DNA from: Flavobacteria bacterium RIFCSPLOWO2_12_FULL_31_7
GTDB lineage: Bacteria; Bacteroidota; Bacteroidia; Flavobacteriales; Flavobacteriaceae
Direction of reading: 5' to 3'
DNA length: 5,477 nt
Assembly: GCA_001800945.1 (NCBI GenBank)
Contig: MGWJ01000072.1
Coordinates: forward strand, 6,790 to 12,266
Both the position numbers and the translations under genes were made by a program. Shown piece by piece: positions 1 through 5,477 of this stretch (positions are counted from its first letter, which is position 1; every line of letters begins with the position of its first letter). The notes under the pieces were generated by a model. That model was not told where the DNA came from. It searched no databases and saw only the letters and a list, made by a program, of their open reading frames with translations.

Positions 1-451
1 TTGGTATTTGACCATTCACTGCAATTGCTCTTCTTTGTTTTCCTGAAAAATTCACCACTGTATCCCGAACATATAAATCATACCTGACAACTTTTGGTGG
101 TTCATCTTTAATCACTCTTTTTATTGCAGGAGGATTTACTGTTATCTTTTCCATGTTTTTCATATCATGGTCTTTGTGCGAGTCTACTTTATCTGAAGTT
201 TTAACTTTTTCAGGTGGTGCTTTTTTAACAGGTGTAACTGCTTTTGGTTTTGCACTTACTTTCAGCTTAACCACCTTTGCTTTTTCTTTTACCAAAGCCA
301 TCCCACATTTTGGACATTTACCAGGTTTGGGTGAATGAATTTCGGGATGCATTACACAGGTGTAAAAAGTTTGTTGTGTTTCTTTTTTTACTTGTGCATT
401 CGCAAAAAGTCCGATTGAAAGGATGATGATTATAAGAACTGTTTTTTTCAT
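1..451 (-). CDS. Multicopper oxidase with N-terminal heavy-metal-binding domain (5' part only, runs off the left edge)
   Basis: The frame starts at ATG 451-449 and stays open for 150 codons to the window edge, so only the N-terminal part is present. Residues 1-19 form a signal peptide (MKK, hydrophobic TVLIIIILSIGLF, cut near ANA-Q), so the protein is exported. Residues 30-54 are an HMBD metal-binding module (YTCVMHPE...CPKCGMALV; Cys32, His35, Cys46, Cys49, Met51). Residues 55-118 are a Lys/Pro/Val-rich linker with a small His/Met patch (SHKDHDMKNM, 91-100). Residues 121-150 (VVRYDLYVRDTVVNFSGK then AIAVNGQIP) match, from memory, the opening beta strands of the first cupredoxin domain of CopA/PcoA-type multicopper oxidases. 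None of the copper-ligand HxH motifs is inside the window, so catalytic competence cannot be judged. The expected role is periplasmic oxidation of Cu(I) to Cu(II). Only 10 bases separate it from the ATPase stop, which suggests one operon. No Shine-Dalgarno sequence is seen; the leader is AT-rich, as is usual in Bacteroidota. Confidence 0.85.
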   Translation of the reverse strand, partial: MKKTVLIIIILSIGLFANAQVKKETQQTFYTCVMHPEIHSPKPGKCPKCGMALVKEKAKVVKLKVSAKPKAVTPVKKAPPEKVKTSDKVDSHKDHDMKNMEKITVNPPAIKRVIKDEPPKVVRYDLYVRDTVVNFSGKQRRAIAVNGQIP

Positions 452-461
452 TATATTTTAT

Positions 462-2999
462 TTAAAGTTTTAAATTTCGTAATCGTAACGCATTTACAAT
501 AACTGATACTGAACTAAAAGACATTGCTAAAGCTGCAATCATTGGAGATAATAAAATTCCGAAAAACGGATATAAAACTCCAGCTGCAATTGGAACTCCT
601 AACACATTATAGAAAAAGGCAAAAAATAGATTTTGCTTAATGTTTTTCATAACAGCATGGCTTAAATTCTTGGCTTTTACAATTCCTTGTAAATCTCCTT
701 TTACTAAAGTAATTTTAGCACTTTCAATAGCTACATCAGTTCCTGTTCCCATTGCAATTCCAATGTCTGCTTGTGCTAATGCGGGTGCGTCGTTTATACC
801 ATCGCCCGCCATTGCTACAATTTTTCCTTCTGCTTGTAATTTTTTAATTTCTTTGAGTTTGTCCTCTGGTAAACATCCTGCTTTATACGACGCTAATCCC
901 AATTCATCAGCAACTGCTTTGGCAGTGTTTTCATTGTCCCCAGTTAGCATAATTACTTCGACACCTTGGCCCATTAATTCTTTAATGGCTGCTGCGCTTG
1001 ATTCTTTAATGGCATCGAAAATGGACACAAAACCAACAGCAACTCCATCAATGGCTATGTATGACACTGTTTTTCCGAGTTTTTGTTCAGCTATGATTTT
1101 GTTTTCTAAATCATCAGAAACTGTTGCTTTTACCTGTCCCATTAGTTTTTTATTTCCTAATGCTACTTTTTTATTGGTTACTGTTCCTGTAATTCCTTTT
1201 CCGGCAACTGCCTCAAAATCTTTTACTTCGATTAATGAAACGGTTTTTGATTTGGCATAATTGACTACGGCTTGTGCTAATGGATGCTCACTATATTGGT
1301 TCAGTGAAGCTATGCTCTGTAACAAATCATCATCGTTGTTATTGGCAGCATAAATTTTTTCAACAGATGGTTTTCCTTCGGTGATGGTTCCTGTTTTATC
1401 TGTAATAAGTACATTAACCTTATTCATGTTTTCTAAAGCTTCTGCATTTTTTATCAAAACCCCTGATTGTGCGCCTTTACCAACACCTACCATTACTGAC
1501 ATAGGCGTTGCCAAACCCAATGCACAAGGACAGGCAATAATTAATACTGCTATGGCATTTATAAAGCCATAAACCAATGCTGGTTCGGGACCGAATTTTG
1601 CCCAAATGAAAAAAGTTATAGCAGAAATGATCACTACAATAGGAACAAAATATTTAGAAATGCTATCGGCTAATTTTTGGATTGGCGCTCTCGAACGGGA
1701 AGCATCGTTTACCATTTGGACAATTTGAGAAAGCAAGGTTTCTGAACCTACTTTTTCTGCAACCATTATAAATGATTTGTTACCATTAATTGTTCCAGCT
1801 ATTACATTATCATCTTTTTTCTTGTCAACAGGTATTGGTTCGCCTGTTATCATGGCTTCATCTATGCTACTTTCTCCATCGGTTATTTTTCCATCTACAG
1901 GAATTTTGTCTCCAGGCTTTACACGTAATAAATCGCCTTTTTTAATATCGTGAATTGAGATTACTTTATCGCCACCATCAATAACCAAAGTGGCCTCGGT
2001 TGGGGCTAGTTTTAATAATTCTTTGATTGCTCCGCTGGTTTGACTGTGTGCTCTGGCTTCTAATAGTTGCCCTAATAAAACCAAAGTTAAAATAACCGTT
2101 GTTGCTTCAAAATAGAGTAATACTGTACCGTGTTCGGTTTTGAATTCGCTAGGAAAAATGTCGGGAAAAAACATTCCGACTAAGCTAAATAAAAAAGCTA
2201 CTCCTGTACCAATTCCTATAAGGGTAAACATATTTAAATTCCAAGTAATGATAGATTTCCAAGCTCGGACAAAGAATATCCAACAGGCATAAAAAACAAC
2301 AGGTAGCGAAAGCAGTAATTGTACCCAATTCCATTTAGGAGCATCCATTATTTTAAATAAAGGATTGTTATGTGCCATTTCTATCATTGCGATGGCGAAA
2401 ATGGGAACCGTAAAAACAACGGCTATTTTCATTTTCTTAACTAAATCCTTATATGTCTTTTGGTCTTCGGTATCACTTGGATTCATTGGTATCAAATCCA
2501 TTCCGCATATCGGACACGAACCTGGCTTGTCTTGAATAACTTCGGGATGCATTGGGCAAGTATATAAGGCATTGCTTGCTACCGATTCTGCTTCTTTCAC
2601 CAAATGCATTCCACACACGGGACAATCGCCCGGTTTGTCATATACTTTTTCTCCCTCACAATGCATAGGACAATAGTATTTGCCATTAGCATTGACGGGT
2701 ATTTGCATTTCCTTTTTATCGTTATGAGAATGTGAAGCTTCAGAAGACATTGCAGTGTCTTTGGTTACTGCTATGACTTTAGGCATTTTGCCATTGGTCA
2801 TTGCTATAGTGTATTTCCCAACAGTAGTTAATGCTTCTTGTAATTGCTCAGTTGAAATGTGTTTTTCCATAGTAATAGTTGCTATGGGTGGGGTTAATGA
2901 AACTTTAGCTTCAACACCTGCAATAGTATTCAATGCTTTTTCGACTTTGGTGCGGCAACCATCACAAGTCATTCCGGTAATATCATAAGTATGTATCAT
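462..2999 (-). CDS. copA: Copper-translocating P1B-type ATPase (CopA family) with HMA and two HMBD modules
   Basis: Complete 845-residue inner-membrane pump expected to export Cu(I) or Ag(I) from the cytoplasm using ATP. Domains in order: an HMA domain at about 1-68 with GMTCDGC (Cys12, Cys15); a His-bearing linker (SHSHNDKKEM, 89-98); two HMBD modules at 109-135 (CPMHCEG...CPVCGMHLV) and 146-172 (CPMHPEV...CPICGMDLI). The membrane core has helices near 188-208, 226-246, 256-278, 292-313, 450-470, 475-500, 788-808 and 812-835. Catalytic signatures are intact: TGE 385-387 (actuator), CPC 490-492 (transmembrane metal site), DKTGT 534-538 (phosphorylated Asp534), HP 572-573 (nucleotide binding), TGDN 686-689 and GDGINDAP 732-739. 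Helix 7 Tyr797-Asn798 and the helix 8 Met826-Ser827-Phe828-Ser829-Ser830 stretch fit Cu(I) pumps (subgroup 1B-1). The ATG at 2999 is the natural start because the HMA domain begins at once. The extra HMBD pair is common in Bacteroidota and silver-type pumps. It is followed closely by the multicopper oxidase gene. Confidence 0.96.
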   Translation of the reverse strand: MIHTYDITGMTCDGCRTKVEKALNTIAGVEAKVSLTPPIATITMEKHISTEQLQEALTTVGKYTIAMTNGKMPKVIAVTKDTAMSSEASHSHNDKKEMQIPVNANGKYYCPMHCEGEKVYDKPGDCPVCGMHLVKEAESVASNALYTCPMHPEVIQDKPGSCPICGMDLIPMNPSDTEDQKTYKDLVKKMKIAVVFTVPIFAIAMIEMAHNNPLFKIMDAPKWNWVQLLLSLPVVFYACWIFFVRAWKSIITWNLNMFTLIGIGTGVAFLFSLVGMFFPDIFPSEFKTEHGTVLLYFEATTVILTLVLLGQLLEARAHSQTSGAIKELLKLAPTEATLVIDGGDKVISIHDIKKGDLLRVKPGDKIPVDGKITDGESSIDEAMITGEPIPVDKKKDDNVIAGTINGNKSFIMVAEKVGSETLLSQIVQMVNDASRSRAPIQKLADSISKYFVPIVVIISAITFFIWAKFGPEPALVYGFINAIAVLIIACPCALGLATPMSVMVGVGKGAQSGVLIKNAEALENMNKVNVLITDKTGTITEGKPSVEKIYAANNNDDDLLQSIASLNQYSEHPLAQAVVNYAKSKTVSLIEVKDFEAVAGKGITGTVTNKKVALGNKKLMGQVKATVSDDLENKIIAEQKLGKTVSYIAIDGVAVGFVSIFDAIKESSAAAIKELMGQGVEVIMLTGDNENTAKAVADELGLASYKAGCLPEDKLKEIKKLQAEGKIVAMAGDGINDAPALAQADIGIAMGTGTDVAIESAKITLVKGDLQGIVKAKNLSHAVMKNIKQNLFFAFFYNVLGVPIAAGVLYPFFGILLSPMIAALAMSFSSVSVIVNALRLRNLKL

Positions 3000-3070
3000 C
3001 TTTCTGTTATTTTAACACAAATTTCGACCATAACTGCATTTCCGAGTTGCACAATTTTGGGTTTGATTTG
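2996..3070 (-). pseudogene. Possible C-terminal remnant of a cytosine-5 DNA methyltransferase
   Basis: In the gap before the ATPase gene, one minus-strand frame is open from just after a TAA at 3073-3071 to a TGA at 2998-2996 and encodes 24 residues with no good start. It contains IVQLGNAVMVEICVKITER, which resembles motif X at the extreme C-terminus of m5C DNA methyltransferases (typically xxQ-hydrophobic-GNAV-x-V/P followed by a short helix). The 15 residues from the Gly to the stop are a plausible tail length for that family. All catalytic motifs (for example PCQ and ENV) are absent, so this cannot be an active enzyme. The upstream neighbour looks like a restriction nuclease, which makes a lost partner methyltransferase plausible. 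The TGA overlaps the ATPase ATG in an ATGA arrangement. The match is short and recognised by eye, so chance or an assembly deletion remain possible. Confidence 0.45.
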
Positions 3071-3085
3071 TTATATTTTTAGGTT
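3000..3085. other. Short intergenic gap between nuclease-like gene and ATPase gene
   Basis: This 86-bp stretch is the longest gene-free gap in the window. Apart from the methyltransferase-like tail on the minus strand, I see no strong hairpin followed by a T-run that would terminate transcription after the nuclease-like gene. There is also no convincing Bacteroidota promoter pair (-33 TTTG and -7 TAnnTTTG). A GAAATTTG at about 3025-3018 on the minus strand is one base from the -7 consensus but lacks a well-placed -33 box. Read-through from upstream into the ATPase gene is therefore possible. Confidence 0.5.
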
Positions 3086-4330
3086 TTAATTTGATTTTGC
3101 TATTTTATCCATAATAGAATGATCTGAACCAAATTTGCAAATAGCGTCACAATTGGTTCTCAATTCTGAAAACAGTATATATTTGATAATCATTTTTGAA
3201 TTTTTTATGACAGGTCTATTTAGTTGTTGAATCACATCTTTTTCACGACTGTCGGGGATAATAATATAGAATACTTCATCGCCGTCAGAAATACTAAAAT
3301 AAAGGTCGGAAAGACGTAAAATACCCGAATAAATGCTGGTGCTTTTTTCTACTTCAAATGCGCCAATAATGTTGTTTGTTCCTTTTTCAAACCATAGCAC
3401 ATCAATAAGTTTAATGGTGTTTTGTGTGTCTTTATCGCAAGGCAATTCAGGAAATTTATTCATAGAGATAAAAGAAAAACTTTGCCCGTTGAAAGCTTTG
3501 CTTTTGTCATTACTAGCAGGCGTAACATCAAAACCTAACGAAGCACCGATTTTTAATAAATGGTATTGCATTTCGCTATGCAGATTTTCTTCTTGCTTTT
3601 CTTCCTGTATTTCCTTTTGCCGTTTAACTATGTTTTTTTCAAATTTATGACGCTCTTCTTCGCTCAAGTAATCATCATTTCCAATGAGCATTTTTTGCGT
3701 TCCAATTTCAAAACACAATCCTGCGATTGCTCCTAAATCATTAGATAATTCCGATTTATGAGTGCTATTTGTTTCGAGAAGTGTTTCACGAATTTTTAGG
3801 TATTCCGTCCAGCTACCGAGCTTTTTTTTGTCTTTGTATAAAAAATTAAATCCGTTGAGAATGGCAGTATTGAATGGTGGAAACCAAGTTGGATGCAAAA
3901 AATATAAAATACTTCCTACTGCTGGTCCCAAACCTTTTATTTTGAGTTCATCTAGCCTTACAATCTCTTTTACAACTTGTTCTTCTGTTTTGGCATTGAT
4001 GCAGTTTTCCAAGAATTGGCCAAAAGCAATCTTATTCGTTTGATTTTCGTAAATATCAGGAATACGCAATTTAGGTTTCCAATAAAAAGGATGTGAAACG
4101 CCAACAAACACTTGCTTTTGCTCTGCAATGCAATTCAACACAAACTCTAGACTACTGTTTTTGAAATCGTTTGGGAATGATTTGTTCTTTATATCATCAA
4201 TAACCTGCAAAACACCCCGGCGTATTGTTCGGAATGCTTTTAGTCTTTGATCATTGTCAACAAACCATGTATTATAAACACTTTCTGTATCGTTTTTGTA
4301 TTGTTGTATTATTTGGTTAAAATTATTCAT
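3086..4330 (-). CDS. Predicted restriction-type nuclease (HhH-like segment plus PD-(D/E)XK-like domain), family not identified
   Basis: A 414-residue cytoplasmic protein with no signal peptide or membrane segment. I do not recognise a named family. Three regions can be seen. Residues 129-154 (LKIKGLGPAVGSILYFLHP then FPPFN) resemble the helix-hairpin-helix and following Pro-rich turn of HhH DNA-repair glycosylases, suggesting DNA binding. Residues 222-250 are a highly charged Glu/Lys/Arg helix, probably a linker or coiled coil. The C-terminal part resembles a PD-(D/E)XK nuclease core: a helix with Glu253 (SEMQYHLLKIGASLGFDV), then Asp310 in LIDVLWF, then a strand with Glu326, Glu328 and Lys329 in GAFEVEKSTSIYSG, and another strand FYIIIPD at 354-360. 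Restriction endonucleases often show this layout; the catalytic assignment is inference. ATG 4330 follows the adaptor stop by 15 bases and has AAGG directly against the ATG, too close for a standard ribosome site. It sits among copper genes without an evident copper role: it lacks Cys/His/Met metal clusters. A restriction-modification remnant is the best reading. Confidence 0.6.
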   Translation of the reverse strand: MNNFNQIIQQYKNDTESVYNTWFVDNDQRLKAFRTIRRGVLQVIDDIKNKSFPNDFKNSSLEFVLNCIAEQKQVFVGVSHPFYWKPKLRIPDIYENQTNKIAFGQFLENCINAKTEEQVVKEIVRLDELKIKGLGPAVGSILYFLHPTWFPPFNTAILNGFNFLYKDKKKLGSWTEYLKIRETLLETNSTHKSELSNDLGAIAGLCFEIGTQKMLIGNDDYLSEEERHKFEKNIVKRQKEIQEEKQEENLHSEMQYHLLKIGASLGFDVTPASNDKSKAFNGQSFSFISMNKFPELPCDKDTQNTIKLIDVLWFEKGTNNIIGAFEVEKSTSIYSGILRLSDLYFSISDGDEVFYIIIPDSREKDVIQQLNRPVIKNSKMIIKYILFSELRTNCDAICKFGSDHSIMDKIAKSN

Positions 4331-4345
4331 CCTTATTATTTTAAA

Positions 4346-5434
4346 TTACATTTTCATCCCTTCCATTGGGTCAGAACCTTTACGGAATTTATATTCACTA
4401 TTAATTGCATAGGCTCCTGTTATCACCACTTTTTGACCATTGGCAATTTTTGTTTTTATTTCTATGAGTCCATTGGTTTCTATTCCAGTTTCTACCATTA
4501 CGTTTTCAAATACTCCCGGTCTTTTTTCAACCCAAATATAGGAAGCGTTTTCCTCCCTGATCACTGCATCTACAGGAATATACAATCCTTTTAGATTGGA
4601 TTGTGTTAATTTTGCCATAGCCTGCATCCCGGGTTTTAATTGCAAATTTGGATTTGATATTTCCAATCGAATTAAAAGCAGACGAGTATCTGGATTTATT
4701 TCAGGATTGATAAAAGAAACTTGCGCATTTATGGTTTTATCAGGAAAATCGGAAAATGTAATTTGGGCTTTTTGTCCTATTTTTAGATTCTTGGCATAGT
4801 TTACGTTTACCTGTGTTTCTAACCAAAGACTGTTTAAATCCGCCAATTTAATGATGGGGGAACCTTCCATTGCATAACTGCCTTCTGTGGTACTTATTTC
4901 CGATATTGTTCCACTGGCAGTGCTATAAAAAATGGTATAAGGAGAAACTTCCTTGCTGGTTTTTATACTTTCAATCTGGGCATTGGTTAAACCAAAGAAC
5001 AACAGTTTTTGTTTTGCTGCATTGAGCATATTTCGGGCATTTTTTCCAAAATCGCCAGGCATTGCCAGTTGTTTGTATGCCGTAAAATAATCCTGTTTGG
5101 CAATGGCAATATCTTCACTATACAATTGATATACGGCTTGGTTTTTAGAAACATAATCACCAACGGTTTTGAAATACAACTTTTCAATTCGTCCCATTGC
5201 TCTTGCAGAAATGGTTTTTATTTTTTCTTGATTAATGGACAAGACTCCTGTATAATTTTGCTCTAAACTGCTTTGAGTTTCTGAAATAGTTTGTGTAGTG
5301 ATATTTCCCAATTGTATTTGCTGTTTACTCAAACTTATTTCATTAGCCTCTGTGTCATCTTGTTTTATTGGGGTTAACTCCATATGGCAAATGGGGCATT
5401 TTCCGGGTTTGTCTTCCTTAACTTGTGGATCCAT
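4346..5434 (-). CDS. cusB: CusB-type RND efflux periplasmic adaptor with HMBD, N-terminus missing
   Basis: The 362 residues present cover nearly all of a membrane-fusion adaptor that links an RND pump (CusA-like) to an outer-membrane channel (CusC-like) for Cu(I)/Ag(I) efflux. Residues 1-23 are most of an HMBD module (MDPQVKEDKPGKCPICHMEL; Cys13, Cys16, Met18). Residues 77-106 (ARAMGRIEKLYFKTVGDYV) and 168-200 (STASGTISEISTTEGSYAM) are the two halves of a lipoyl-like fold, separated by a helical hairpin at about 107-165. A beta barrel follows at about 200-280 and a membrane-proximal domain at about 284-350. The tail MEGMKM is Met-rich. The ATG at 5434 is probably not the true start: family members read C-P-M-D/H-P here, so this Met belongs inside the motif, and no signal or lipoprotein sequence is present. 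The upstream sequence is the fold-back arm at the window end, which brings an in-frame TAA two codons ahead of the ATG. The pump and channel genes would be expected beyond the right edge. Confidence 0.92.
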   Translation of the reverse strand: MDPQVKEDKPGKCPICHMELTPIKQDDTEANEISLSKQQIQLGNITTQTISETQSSLEQNYTGVLSINQEKIKTISARAMGRIEKLYFKTVGDYVSKNQAVYQLYSEDIAIAKQDYFTAYKQLAMPGDFGKNARNMLNAAKQKLLFFGLTNAQIESIKTSKEVSPYTIFYSTASGTISEISTTEGSYAMEGSPIIKLADLNSLWLETQVNVNYAKNLKIGQKAQITFSDFPDKTINAQVSFINPEINPDTRLLLIRLEISNPNLQLKPGMQAMAKLTQSNLKGLYIPVDAVIREENASYIWVEKRPGVFENVMVETGIETNGLIEIKTKIANGQKVVITGAYAINSEYKFRKGSDPMEGMKM

Positions 5435-5477
5435 AAGTTAAGGAAGACAAACCCGGAAAATGCCCCATTTGCCATAT
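5382..5477. repeat. 96-bp near-perfect palindrome at the window end (probable fold-back artefact)
   Basis: Bases 5382-5424 and 5435-5477 are perfect reverse complements of each other (43 of 43). The 10-base centre (5425-5434) is itself palindromic over its inner 8 bases, TGGATCCA at 5426-5433, so the only unpaired position in 96 bases is G5425 against T5434. The left arm is normal coding sequence of the adaptor gene, encoding the HMBD. The right arm interrupts that gene and runs to the last base of the window, so its real length is unknown. Such a structure at a contig end is typical of snap-back priming or assembly fold-back. A natural cruciform inside a conserved metal-binding motif is much less likely. 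Confidence 0.9.

Noticed and set aside
153..338. Plus-strand 61-codon open frame opposite the multicopper oxidase gene
   Set aside because: Its Phe/Thr-rich composition is the complement of the Lys-rich linker on the minus strand; it is a shadow frame.
640..1260. Plus-strand open frame of 206 codons opposite the ATPase gene
   Set aside because: It lies wholly antisense to a highly conserved coding region, has no recognisable domain, and its apparent hydrophobicity is a by-product of the opposite strand's codons.
3000..3030. Possible separate promoter for the ATPase gene
   Set aside because: GAAATTTG is one base off the Bacteroidota -7 consensus, but no -33 TTTG stands at the right distance, and AT-rich sequence produces such matches by chance.
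3086..4330. Nuclease-like gene as a copper regulator or chaperone
   Set aside because: No helix-turn-helix regulator pattern, CxxC or Met-rich copper site is visible; the C-terminal Asp/Glu pattern fits a nuclease better.
4987..5266. Small open frames on both strands within the adaptor gene
   Set aside because: They overlap the well-supported adaptor frame out of phase and show no domain, signal or start context.
5382..5477. Palindrome as a transcription terminator, insertion-sequence end or plasmid hairpin
   Set aside because: The left arm is ordinary coding sequence for a conserved metal-binding motif, no T-run or transposase is present, and the repeat runs to the window edge. An end-of-contig fold-back explains it more simply.

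Overview
The window reads as part of a chromosome or plasmid of a Bacteroidota bacterium, most likely a flavobacterium. The supports are the low GC content, short AT-rich gaps without clear Shine-Dalgarno sequences, and the protein style: copper proteins each carrying a short heavy-metal-binding module (HMBD) with CPMHP...CPxCGM-type motifs. All genes lie on the minus strand, so transcription runs from high to low coordinates. Both outermost genes are incomplete.

In transcription order: (1) a CusB-type periplasmic adaptor of an RND copper/silver efflux pump (5434 to 4346), missing its N-terminus; (2) a 414-residue protein (4330 to 3086) that looks like a restriction-type nuclease, with a helix-hairpin-helix-like segment and a PD-(D/E)XK-like C-terminal region; (3) an 86-bp gap (3000-3085) that holds what looks like the last 24 codons of a cytosine-5 DNA methyltransferase, whose stop codon overlaps the next start; (4) a complete 845-residue copper-exporting P1B-type ATPase (2999 to 462); (5) the first 150 codons of a secreted multicopper oxidase (451 to the left edge).

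The copper genes form a coherent detoxification set. The ATPase moves Cu(I) out of the cytoplasm, the adaptor belongs to a pump that carries it across the outer membrane, and the oxidase would convert periplasmic Cu(I) to Cu(II). The nuclease-like gene and the methyltransferase-like tail have no obvious copper role. They look like a restriction-modification unit that landed between the adaptor and ATPase genes and then lost most of its methyltransferase. This is the most interesting biology here, and it is an inference from short motifs.

The right end (5382-5477) is a 96-bp near-perfect palindrome that cuts off the adaptor gene inside its metal-binding motif. It is best explained as a fold-back artefact at a contig end. 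The apparent ATG of the adaptor at 5434 is therefore almost certainly an internal methionine. I see no RNA genes, CRISPR arrays, insertion sequences or convincing terminators.
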